Assembly: GCA_016763875.1 (NCBI GenBank)
Contig: JAESSZ010000634.1
Location: forward strand, 1-6,282
Length of the DNA stretch: 6,282 nucleotides
Reading direction: 5' to 3'
Source: Nannocystaceae bacterium
GTDB lineage: Bacteria; Myxococcota_A; Polyangia; Nannocystales; Nannocystaceae
Numbering within the stretch: the first letter of the stretch is position 1; every line of letters begins with the position of its first letter. Made by a program: the position numbers and the translations under genes. The notes below the pieces were generated by a model. The model worked only from the letters and a program-made list of their open reading frames with translations, made no database searches and was not told the DNA's origin. Positions 1 to 5,776 of the stretch are shown here, piece after piece.

Positions 1-34
1 GTGACCCTGCTAAGCACATCGCAATGACGCCAAC

Positions 35-970
35 TCAGCGAACACGCGTGGGTGCCGACGTCGGCTCGGGACTAAACACGGCGCGAACCGGCAAGTGATC
101 GGAGATCGAGTCCTGGTAACGAGGCTGCACGCGGCGCAAGTCGAGCACCGTCGTACTTCCGCTGCCATACTCCTGTAGCGCATCGTGGGTCACCGGAATG
201 TGGTCCAGAAAGCTAAAGTACGACAGCTGCGAGTAGTCCAGACCCGCGTTGAGCTCGTAGGTCAGAAACTCGTAGGCCTCGGGCCTAGTCAGAAAAGCCT
301 CGAACGCGCTGTCGGTCGGCGTCGCCACGACTTCCTCGTTGAAGTCCCCCAGCACGATGACGTCGCGGTCAGCATCCTTGCCCGCGTGCGCTTCGATCCA
401 CTCGTGCAGATGCTGCGCCGCGGCGCGACGACGCTCCTGCGTGCCCGAGCCGAGTTGTGACTTGAGGTGGACCACAATCACCGTGAAGTCGATAGGGCCC
501 ACGTCGTCCAGCGTGATCGTGACGTCGGCCTTCAGTGGCGGTCGTGGGAACGCAAAGGAGTCACCGACGAACAGCGTCTCCACGTTGCCAACGGTGACGC
601 GCCCGGTATTGAAGATGAGCCCCACGTGCATCCACGCGCCCGGGTCATCGTTGAGCACCGCGTCGTATCCCGCCATGCCGTCCACCATGGCGAAGAACAC
701 ATCCACGTCGACGATCTCCTGCACCGCGACCACATCGTCTTGCCACGCGTCGATGTACGCGGAAACAGCTTGTGGCGTCTGATTGGTCAGCGGAAACGTC
801 TCGAGGTTCCAAGTCACCAACGATGCGGCGCGCGCAGTGGCCAGGGGCACGTCTGCGAACGGGTCCGGTTGCATCTCCAACGCGTCAGGTTCGGGACGCG
901 AGCCGTCGAGGCAGCCGGAACACACAAGCGCGGCCCATAGCGTTGTCGCAGCGGTCACCGGGCCCCTCAC
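35..970 (-). CDS. Secreted EEP-family (endonuclease/exonuclease/phosphatase) lipoprotein
   Basis: A 311-residue protein with a full set of EEP (DNase I-like) metal-dependent phosphodiesterase motifs. These are WNLE with Asn55, VQE with Glu85 (the usual Mg2+ ligand), VHLKS with His168, GDFNE with Asp209 and Asn211, LDHI at 255-258 and the terminal SDHLP with Asp291 and His292. Family members hydrolyse DNA, RNA, phospholipids or small phosphoesters, and the substrate cannot be read here. The N-terminus is a short signal peptide ending at Cys20 (VCSGC). This is a plausible lipobox, although Cys rather than Leu/Val sits at -3, so a surface or periplasmic lipoprotein is likely. The start is a GTG with AGGG 7 bases upstream and a further AAAGGA beyond that. 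The gene is divergent from the GbsR-type regulator and shares its 77-bp upstream interval, so that regulator may influence it. The catalytic set looks complete and no damage is seen. The family call is firm; substrate and biological role are open. Confidence 0.9.
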   Translation of the reverse strand: MRGPVTAATTLWAALVCSGCLDGSRPEPDALEMQPDPFADVPLATARAASLVTWNLETFPLTNQTPQAVSAYIDAWQDDVVAVQEIVDVDVFFAMVDGMAGYDAVLNDDPGAWMHVGLIFNTGRVTVGNVETLFVGDSFAFPRPPLKADVTITLDDVGPIDFTVIVVHLKSQLGSGTQERRRAAAQHLHEWIEAHAGKDADRDVIVLGDFNEEVVATPTDSAFEAFLTRPEAYEFLTYELNAGLDYSQLSYFSFLDHIPVTHDALQEYGSGSTTVLDLRRVQPRYQDSISDHLPVRAVFSPEPTSAPTRVR

Positions 971-1008
971 CGGACAACCCTACCGTCCTTTCAGTGTGCA
1001 TGTTCCGC

Positions 1009-1036
1009 TTGAACTTCTGTAGTTTCAGTAAATACT
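1009..1036 (+). promoter_or_regulatory. Possible sigma70-like promoter for the regulator gene
   Basis: TTGAAC (1009-1014) and AATACT (1031-1036) are separated by 16 bases, and each matches its consensus at 4 of 6 positions. The -10 element lies inside the palindrome, so a bound repressor would block it. Transcription would begin about 5 bases before the ATG and give an almost leaderless mRNA, which fits the lack of a normally spaced ribosome binding site. The match is weak and myxobacterial promoters vary widely. Confidence 0.3.
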
Positions 1037-1046
1037 GAAATTACAG
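1017..1046. promoter_or_regulatory. 30-bp palindrome, probable operator of the GbsR-type regulator
   Basis: The core TTTCAGTAAATACTGAAA (1023-1040) has perfect 8-base arms around AA. Outside a single mismatched pair (1022/1041) the symmetry resumes with CTGTA on the left and TACAG on the right. In total 13 of 15 base pairs are symmetric. The element ends 1 base before the regulator's ATG and lies between two divergent genes. MarR/GbsR regulators are winged-helix dimers that bind such inverted repeats and often repress their own gene. That this regulator binds here is inferred from position and symmetry. A protein bound here would cover the likely promoter and start region. Confidence 0.7.
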
Positions 1047-1047
1047 G

Positions 1048-1569
1048 ATGACCACCGAACCAGAGAAGCTTCAGGAAGCGCGAGACCTCTTTATCGAGCA
1101 GTGGGGCGCAATGGGCTCACTTTGGGGGGTCACCCGCACCATGGCGCAAACCCATGCCGCGTTGCTGGCGGCGGAAGAACCAGTGAGCACCGATGACCTG
1201 ATGCACGAGTTGGGCATCAGCCGTGGCAACGCCAACCAAACGCTGCGCCAGTTGGTCGAGTGGGGTCTGGTCCGCAGTGTTCGTGTGCGTGGCGACCGCA
1301 AGGAGTACTTCGTCGCCGAGAAAAAGGTCTGGAAGATCTTCTGCATCATCGCCCGAGAGCGAAAGCGACGGGAGATCGACCCTGCGCTCGCGGTCTTGCG
1401 CGAGTGTGCTGCCCGCACCAACGGGCTGCGCAACCGCAACGCGAAGGGGTTTCACAAACTCGTCTCGCAGCTCGCTGACTTTCTGTCGACCGCAAACAAC
1501 ATCCTCGAGCGTGCAGCTGCACGCGAGGAGAGCACCGTGATTCCCGCTCTACTCAAGCTATTCGGCTGA
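1048..1569 (+). CDS. GbsR/MarR-family transcriptional regulator
   Basis: A 173-residue cytoplasmic DNA-binding protein of the GbsR branch of the MarR superfamily. The N-terminal helix carries the family-typical pattern FIEQWGAMGSLWGV (residues 15-28). A winged helix-turn-helix follows at about 33-91, with recognition helix SRGNANQTLRQL (58-69) and a charged wing RVRGDRKEYFVAE (79-91). The C-terminal helices (94-172) probably form the dimer interface. An in-frame TGA four codons upstream limits the start, so ATG 1048 is the first possible codon. Its only ribosome-binding-like bases are AGG directly against it, so the message may be near-leaderless. The palindrome at 1017-1046 suggests autoregulation. 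Two small genes follow at 29 and 5 bases, probably the main targets. Bacillus GbsR senses choline, but no betaine genes are visible here, so the ligand is unknown. Confidence 0.9.
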   Translation: MTTEPEKLQEARDLFIEQWGAMGSLWGVTRTMAQTHAALLAAEEPVSTDDLMHELGISRGNANQTLRQLVEWGLVRSVRVRGDRKEYFVAEKKVWKIFCIIARERKRREIDPALAVLRECAARTNGLRNRNAKGFHKLVSQLADFLSTANNILERAAAREESTVIPALLKLFG

Positions 1570-1598
1570 GTTGGGCCAAGAAAGGAAGAAAAACAATC

Positions 1599-2021
1599 AT
1601 GCAATTCGTCGTCGTCATCTACTCCCTGTACCTCGCCATCAGCGTCATGCTGACGATTTGGGTGGGCCGCACGCTTCACAAAAACGGCAGGATTTTCCTT
1701 GTCGAAGCGTTCGGTGGCGATGAAAACCTTGCGGATTCGGTCAACCATCTGCTCGTGGTGGGCTTTTACCTGGTCAACATTGGCTGCGTAGCGCTCGCCA
1801 TCAAACTCGGGATTGGGGGCCACAGCATCGCGGGCGTGTTCGAGGCCGTCAGCATCAAGGTCGGTGGCGTGTCCTTGCTCTTGGGCGCCATGCACTTCGC
1901 AAACTTGTACATCTTTGCCCGCATTCGGCAGCGCGCGCGACTCGCCTACGAGCCCCCGCCCGTGCAACCCAGAGCACAGATGGACTGGCCCGTCCCGCCG
2001 CCAGCGCAACCCCAGGTCTAA
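1599..2021 (+). CDS. Small three-helix membrane protein of unknown function
   Basis: A 140-residue protein that I do not recognise. It has three predicted membrane helices: residues 3-22, 50-70 and about 85-107. Positive residues cluster after helix 1 (RTLHKNGR, 24-31) and after helix 3 (RIRQRAR, 108-114). This predicts an outside N-terminus and an inside C-terminus by the positive-inside rule. The loop at 39-50 (GGDENLADSVNH) is polar and may be functionally important. The last 23 residues are a proline-rich cytoplasmic tail (PPPVQP, PVPPPAQP). The start ATG is preceded by AAAGGAA with about 12 bases of spacing. It lies 29 bases after the regulator and 5 bases before the DCC-family gene, so the three are very likely co-transcribed. 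A role in thiol redox chemistry or in carrying a cofactor for its neighbour is possible but is speculation from context. Confidence 0.85.
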   Translation: MQFVVVIYSLYLAISVMLTIWVGRTLHKNGRIFLVEAFGGDENLADSVNHLLVVGFYLVNIGCVALAIKLGIGGHSIAGVFEAVSIKVGGVSLLLGAMHFANLYIFARIRQRARLAYEPPPVQPRAQMDWPVPPPAQPQV

Positions 2022-2026
2022 GCGCC

Positions 2027-2476
2027 ATGAACGAGCTCACCGTTTTCTACGATGAGCGCTGCGAACTCTGCCGCCGCTGCCGCGATTGGCTGCGGCGGCA
2101 GCCTACATTCGTTGCGCTTTCATTCATCCCTTTGCAGTCGCCCCTGCTCGAGAAACGCTATCCATTCCTGGCAGCGTATCGCCCAGAGCAAGAGATCCTC
2201 GTCGTCTCTGACACGGGCGGCATCTATCGAGGTGGCGACGCGTGGCTGATGTGTTTGTGGGCGACGCGGACCTACCGAGAATGGTCGTTGCGGCTCGCGG
2301 CTCCGCTGCTGTACCCGCTGATCCGCAAGTTCGTCACCCTCGTATCGCAGCACCGCCTCAGCTTCTCGAGTCTGCTAACCCGAGACGACGAGGCCGATAT
2401 CGCCGCGGGCATCGAGGCCCACGCGGAGGTGTTTTGTGAGGAACACTGCGTCAATGAGCCGCCAAGGACCATCTAG
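2027..2476 (+). CDS. DCC-family (DUF393) thiol-disulfide oxidoreductase-like protein
   Basis: A 149-residue protein with the diagnostic N-terminal DxxCxxC motif that names the DCC family: YDERCELC with Asp9, Cys12 and Cys15, right after a short hydrophobic strand (LTVFYD). A third cysteine, Cys18, follows. The middle GGDAW (69-73) is the second conserved element of the family. The fold is thioredoxin-like by family knowledge, and a redox role is inferred from the CxxC pair rather than proven. A hydrophobic stretch (89-106) may be a buried or membrane-associated helix. The C-terminus carries an additional CEEHC pair (Cys137, Cys141) that could bind metal or form a second disulfide. The ATG is 5 bases after the membrane-protein stop, with AGG 10 bases upstream inside that gene, which suggests translational coupling. 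This is the last gene of the regulator cluster; 63 bases separate it from the next gene, with no clear terminator. Confidence 0.88.
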   Translation: MNELTVFYDERCELCRRCRDWLRRQPTFVALSFIPLQSPLLEKRYPFLAAYRPEQEILVVSDTGGIYRGGDAWLMCLWATRTYREWSLRLAAPLLYPLIRKFVTLVSQHRLSFSSLLTRDDEADIAAGIEAHAEVFCEEHCVNEPPRTI

Positions 2477-2539
2477 CGACGAAACAGTGCTGGCGGAAGA
2501 AAGGTAGCCAACTGTAGGCCCTGGACTTACCATCAGTGC

Positions 2540-4042
2540 ATGCGACGCCTCCGCCTCGCCACCACCGCCTTTGCTTTGCTGACCGCCGTCGCTTGCGGAG
2601 GAGGATCTGGCGACGGGTCGGGGAACGACGACAAAGGACCCACGGGCGGCAAGGCCGACGACGCCAACGGCAGCGGTCGGGTTTGGGAGTCCCTGCTCAC
2701 GGCGCCCTTCTGCGACACGTGCACGGCTGCCGACAAGGCGGAGCTCCAGGACAACTCCGCCATCGTCGCACGCGTCATCGAGCTCATCGAGGGCGCCGAA
2801 CACAGCGTCGACATCGCACAGTTCACGTTCTCGAACCGCGACATCGAGGCGGTTGTGCTCGCCGCGCACCAGCGCTCGGACGTCACCGTGCGGATCGCGA
2901 TGAACGCGGAGCAAGAGAACTTCGACTCGGTCGCCAAACGGCTCGCCGACGCTGGCGTCAACGTGCGCTTCATCGAGGGCAAGGACCTCGGCAACCGCGT
3001 GGGTCTTCAGCACGCAAAGTTCATGCGCGTGGACGACGACAAGTTGCTCATGGGCAGCAACAATTGGTCGTCAACCGGGACCTCGATCAACAACGAGAAC
3101 ACACTCGTTGTGACCGCTGGGGAAACCGACCCGCTCATCACCGCGTTCGACTGCTACTTCGAGCACATGTTCGACGCCAAGCTCGACGAGGCCGCCTCGT
3201 GTAGCAACGACGAGGTTGGATTCACGCCCAGCTCCCTCCCGTTCAAAATGATCCGCGAGCACCTCCGCGGCGCCCAAACTCGCGTCGACGTGATGATGCA
3301 CCACCTCACGTTCGGTAACCTTCTCAAGGAGATCGCGAAGGTCGGTGAGCGTGGCGTTCCGGTCCGTTTGCTACTCAACGAGTCCGAGCGGCCCGTGCTC
3401 ACAGGTGCCAAGTGGGACCGTATCCGCGCAGCGGGGGTGGAGATTCGCTTCAAGCAGGCGAACGAAGACCTCTCGCAGATCATGCACCACAAGTTGGTGA
3501 TCGTAGACAACGAGACGTTGATCAACGGCTCGGGCAACTGGTCCGGCGCGTTCTTCAACAACTACGAGTTCTACCTGAAGATCACCGCGCCCCAGGTCGT
3601 GGCGCCCTTCGTGAACAACTTCCGGCGTCTGTGGGGCTGGTCGCTGACCGCCGACTCGCTCGACCAAGGCCTGACCGCCGCCGAGCAAGATGTCGCCAAC
3701 ACCCGCGTGTTTTTCGGCAACCTCCACGCGCACCATCAGGCCGGCAGCGGAACCCGAAAGCACGACGACGGCACGCTTGAGCGCGAGGTGGACGGCGAGG
3801 TCATCGACGTCTCCGACGAAGTTCAGGGTGATGACACAGTGCGTCATGCATTCGAGTACGCGCGCGACGAAGGTGGACTGGACTTCATGGCGCTGTCGCC
3901 CCACGTCAACGACGAGCGTGTCGATGACCCGGCCGACATTGCGAACATTACAGTTGAGGCGTTTGTGGCGATGGCCGAGACCGCCCGCGCCGTGACGGCA
4001 GACTCTGATGGTGCGTTCCTGGCCATGGCGGGCTCGGAGTGA
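2540..4042 (+). CDS. PLD-domain lipoprotein with N-terminal half of a PHP metallohydrolase domain
   Basis: A 500-residue N-terminal part of a split gene. The signal peptide ends in a lipobox-like AVAC (Cys19), followed by a Gly/Ser/Asp linker (20-47). Two complete phospholipase D motifs of the form HxKx4Dx6GSxN are present: His158/Lys160/Asp165/GSNN172-175 and His316/Lys318/Asp323/GSGN330-333. They should form one phosphodiesterase site working through a phosphohistidine intermediate. The substrate could be phospholipid or nucleic acid. From about residue 388 a PHP domain of the CehA/McbA type begins: GNLHAHH (His396, His398), ARDEGGLDF (441-449), SPH (His455) and GSE (Glu500, last residue). 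The stop falls straight after this Glu. The reading continues one frame back in the next ORF, where the expected W-S-T follows if one base is restored. No good Shine-Dalgarno precedes ATG 2540. TACCAT at 2528-2533 could be a -10 of a leaderless message. Confidence 0.88.
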   Translation: MRRLRLATTAFALLTAVACGGGSGDGSGNDDKGPTGGKADDANGSGRVWESLLTAPFCDTCTAADKAELQDNSAIVARVIELIEGAEHSVDIAQFTFSNRDIEAVVLAAHQRSDVTVRIAMNAEQENFDSVAKRLADAGVNVRFIEGKDLGNRVGLQHAKFMRVDDDKLLMGSNNWSSTGTSINNENTLVVTAGETDPLITAFDCYFEHMFDAKLDEAASCSNDEVGFTPSSLPFKMIREHLRGAQTRVDVMMHHLTFGNLLKEIAKVGERGVPVRLLLNESERPVLTGAKWDRIRAAGVEIRFKQANEDLSQIMHHKLVIVDNETLINGSGNWSGAFFNNYEFYLKITAPQVVAPFVNNFRRLWGWSLTADSLDQGLTAAEQDVANTRVFFGNLHAHHQAGSGTRKHDDGTLEREVDGEVIDVSDEVQGDDTVRHAFEYARDEGGLDFMALSPHVNDERVDDPADIANITVEAFVAMAETARAVTADSDGAFLAMAGSE

Positions 4043-4044
4043 GC
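4037..4044 (+). other. Frameshift site splitting the PLD-PHP gene
   Basis: The upstream frame reads ...GGC TCG GAG then TGA. Inserting a single G after TG (4040-4041) would give GAG TGG AGC ACC, protein GSEWSTN, which joins seamlessly to the PHP sequence in the frame starting at 4039. In PHP proteins of this type an aromatic residue commonly follows the metal-binding Glu. The preceding codons form no slippery heptamer, so a one-base deletion, real or from sequencing, is the simplest reading. The alternative is a genuine GTGA stop/start overlap with translational coupling. Confidence 0.75.
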
Positions 4045-5046
4045 ACCAACTCCACGGGCAATCATGTGGGTGTGCTGGGCGTCTCCGAGCCACCCAAGGT
4101 CACGCGTGGCCGCTTCGATCTCCTGTGGGACGGCTTTCTCCCCGAGCGCGCACAGCTGGGCGAGCGCCCGATTGTCGCGCTCAACCACCCGCGGACCTTC
4201 CGGAAGCACACCGAGACGCTCAACGGCTCGTGGGACCAGGTGTTCGAGGTCAACCTCGCCGACGTTCCCAAGAACAGCGAACGCAAGCGGAAGTTCAACG
4301 ACTTTGGTCTGGACGACTACCTGCCTTTGGCCGACGTCCGCGGAACGTGGATCGCCGGAGACGTCGAACCCGATCCTGCGGTCGTCGCTGAGACTCAAGC
4401 CAACGTCGCCGCCGCAGCGTCTCCCTACGCACGCCTGATGGAAGTCACCGTCAACCGCGGAAAAGAGTTCAACGGCACCGACAGCGACAATCCCAGCCTG
4501 AGTGAAAACGACGAGGGCGAGGTCGAGCGTTACGTCAAAGCGCACTCCGACTGGGACTACTACCTCCGCAACGGGTGGCAGCTCGCGCCCATCGCCTCGC
4601 ACGACAACCACGCCGCCAACTGGGGCGCCGGGCACTCCTCACGCACGGCTGTCATCGCGGAGCAGCTCGACCACGCGAGCATCATCGCCGCACTGGGCGA
4701 CCGTGCCGTGTTTGCCAGCGAAGACGAAGACCTGGAGATTCGCCTCTACGCCGATGACCGCATTCGTGCGGGTCAGACGATGGAGACGCTCAGCAACAGT
4801 CTCGAGTTACGCGTGCTGCTTGCCGACCCGACCTTTGACGGAGAGTTTGACGTCACGGTTTTCTTCGGCACTGTGGGCAAGTCTTCGGTGCAAGCCGTCA
4901 CCACGCGTACAATCCCGGGCGGCCAATGGCAGACGATCGACGTCGCGCTGCCCGAAACGGGTAAGCACTTCGTGTACCTTGAGATCCACGAGGCCGAGCC
5001 CAACCGCATGGCGTGGACAGCCCCCATATTTGTGACCAAACGGTAG
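4039..5046 (+). CDS. C-terminal half of the PHP (CehA/McbA-like) metallohydrolase domain
   Basis: A 335-residue continuation of the gene at 2540. Seen in order: GNHVGVLG (His9), VALNHPRTF (His50), LMEVTVNRG (133-140), IASHDNHAANWG (His188, Asp189, His191), then SSRTAVIAEQLDHASIIAALGDRAVFASED (200-229) and a beta-rich C-terminal domain ending AWTAPIFVTKR. This order matches the second half of CehA/McbA-family PHP metallohydrolases, whose metal ligands come from both halves. Alone, the fragment lacks the first HxH, the SPH His and the GSE Glu, and it has no signal peptide. It could not reach the cell surface or form the full metal site independently. The GTG start overlaps the upstream stop as GTGA, but its only upstream purine run (GGAG) abuts it, so independent initiation looks poor. 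Joined, the two parts give about 836 residues. Family substrates include carbamates and phosphoesters; the substrate here is unknown. Confidence 0.8.
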   Translation: MSTNSTGNHVGVLGVSEPPKVTRGRFDLLWDGFLPERAQLGERPIVALNHPRTFRKHTETLNGSWDQVFEVNLADVPKNSERKRKFNDFGLDDYLPLADVRGTWIAGDVEPDPAVVAETQANVAAAASPYARLMEVTVNRGKEFNGTDSDNPSLSENDEGEVERYVKAHSDWDYYLRNGWQLAPIASHDNHAANWGAGHSSRTAVIAEQLDHASIIAALGDRAVFASEDEDLEIRLYADDRIRAGQTMETLSNSLELRVLLADPTFDGEFDVTVFFGTVGKSSVQAVTTRTIPGGQWQTIDVALPETGKHFVYLEIHEAEPNRMAWTAPIFVTKR

Positions 5047-5153
5047 GCGACACGTGGGCAACGGGGTCAGCTCCCCCCGACTCGATGTCGCACGCGATCT
5101 CCGCGCGGCCCCGACGACTGAGATGCGCACGTTGCTGGTAAGCTAGAAGTTCG
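5047..5153. other. Intergenic interval before the Cys-rich lipoprotein gene
   Basis: A 107-base GC-rich gap. A short GGGG/CCCC inverted pair (around 5065-5080) lacks a T-run, so it does not make a convincing terminator. No promoter with two good boxes was found. AGAAG at 5145-5149 is the only weak ribosome-binding-like sequence before ATG 5154. Confidence 0.4.
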
Positions 5154-5771
5154 ATGGTGCGAAGAACGGCGATGTTCCTGCTGGCCTCCCTGATCGGGGC
5201 CGCGTGTTCCGACGACCCTTCGACTCCGATGAACTCGAGTGGGCTTGCGACCGGTGGCGCGACTGCGAACGGCTCCTCCACCATGGGGGTGGACTCCGAG
5301 ACTTCGTCCGGTGGTGCCGACGGCGTCAGCTGGGGTCAGGTGAGCGACAGTTCGTCGGGTGGCAGTTCGACCGGAGACTCGGCCGACGCAACGGGCGATG
5401 GCGGCGAGTCCGAGTCCGGATCAGAGACAGAGTCTGAGTCCAGCTCCAGCACCGGTGATCGGCCCGTCGACAACACGTTCGGGCCCTGCCAGAACCCGAC
5501 GGACTGTCCGACCGGGGTCTGTCTTCAGTTCGTCCAGCAGGGAACCATGAACTTCGTCGGCGGTCACTGCAGCGTGACGCCGTGTGACGACCCGATCCTC
5601 GACTGCGGTGTCCCTCCCACTGGCGAGGCGACGCCGGCCTGCATGCCCGTCTCGCTCAACGGCGAGCTGACCTCGGTTTGCGCGCTGGACTGCGGTGGCG
5701 GAGCATCGTGCCCCGATGGTCTCAACTGCCGCGATGACGTCTTGGTGTCCATCGACAACGTTTGCGTGTAG
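5154..5771 (+). CDS. Cysteine-rich lipoprotein with Ser/Gly/Glu linker
   Basis: A 205-residue secreted protein of unknown function. The signal peptide (1-17) ends with GAAC, lipidation Cys18, followed by SDD. Residues 19-102 are a low-complexity linker rich in Ser, Gly, Thr, Asp and Glu, with STGD at 72-75 and 99-102 and a Ser-Glu run at about 85-96. Residues 112-204 hold twelve cysteines (112, 118, 123, 139, 144, 151, 163, 176, 180, 186, 192, 204), an even number fitting six disulfides. They include the CQNPTDCPTGVC unit. This anchor-linker-Cys-rich layout is typical of secreted lipoproteins in Nannocystaceae-like myxobacteria. It probably displays a small disulfide-stabilised domain on the cell surface. 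GTG 5157 directly follows the ATG and an internal ATG (Met7) exists, but only starts at the beginning keep the positively charged signal region (RR). No enzymatic motif is visible. The gene is convergent with the next one, 5 bases apart. Confidence 0.85.
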   Translation: MVRRTAMFLLASLIGAACSDDPSTPMNSSGLATGGATANGSSTMGVDSETSSGGADGVSWGQVSDSSSGGSSTGDSADATGDGGESESGSETESESSSSTGDRPVDNTFGPCQNPTDCPTGVCLQFVQQGTMNFVGGHCSVTPCDDPILDCGVPPTGEATPACMPVSLNGELTSVCALDCGGGASCPDGLNCRDDVLVSIDNVCV

Positions 5772-5776
5772 CTCCC

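Noticed and set aside
1017..1046. LexA-type SOS box, suggested by outer CTGT and ACAG
   Set aside because: The spacing between them is far longer than a LexA box. The symmetric core TTTCAGTA/TACTGAAA explains the element better.
1048..1569. Role of the GbsR-type protein in glycine betaine or choline control
   Set aside because: No betaine synthesis or transport genes lie nearby, and the GbsR family is broad.
2459..2496. Inverted CCGCCA/TGGCGG pair after the DCC-family gene
   Set aside because: Six-base arms with a 26-base loop and no T-run do not make a credible terminator.
2536..3204. Long plus-strand open frame (222 codons) inside the PLD gene
   Set aside because: It is rich in Arg, His and Gly with no motifs and overlaps two clear HKD-domain segments in another frame. 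It is a GC-rich shadow frame.
4031..4042. Programmed -1 ribosomal frameshifting at the PLD-PHP break
   Set aside because: No slippery heptamer of the X XXY YYZ kind and no evident downstream stem were seen. A -1 slip would give GSEVST, while a restored base gives the more natural GSEWST.
3371..4093. Minus-strand open frame (240 codons) opposite the PLD-PHP gene
   Set aside because: It lies antisense to the second HKD motif and the PHP start and has no recognisable motif. It is a shadow of the real gene.
3844..4635. Minus-strand open frame (263 codons) opposite the frameshift region
   Set aside because: It crosses the break only because the antisense frame happens to be open. The conserved PHP motifs are on the plus strand.
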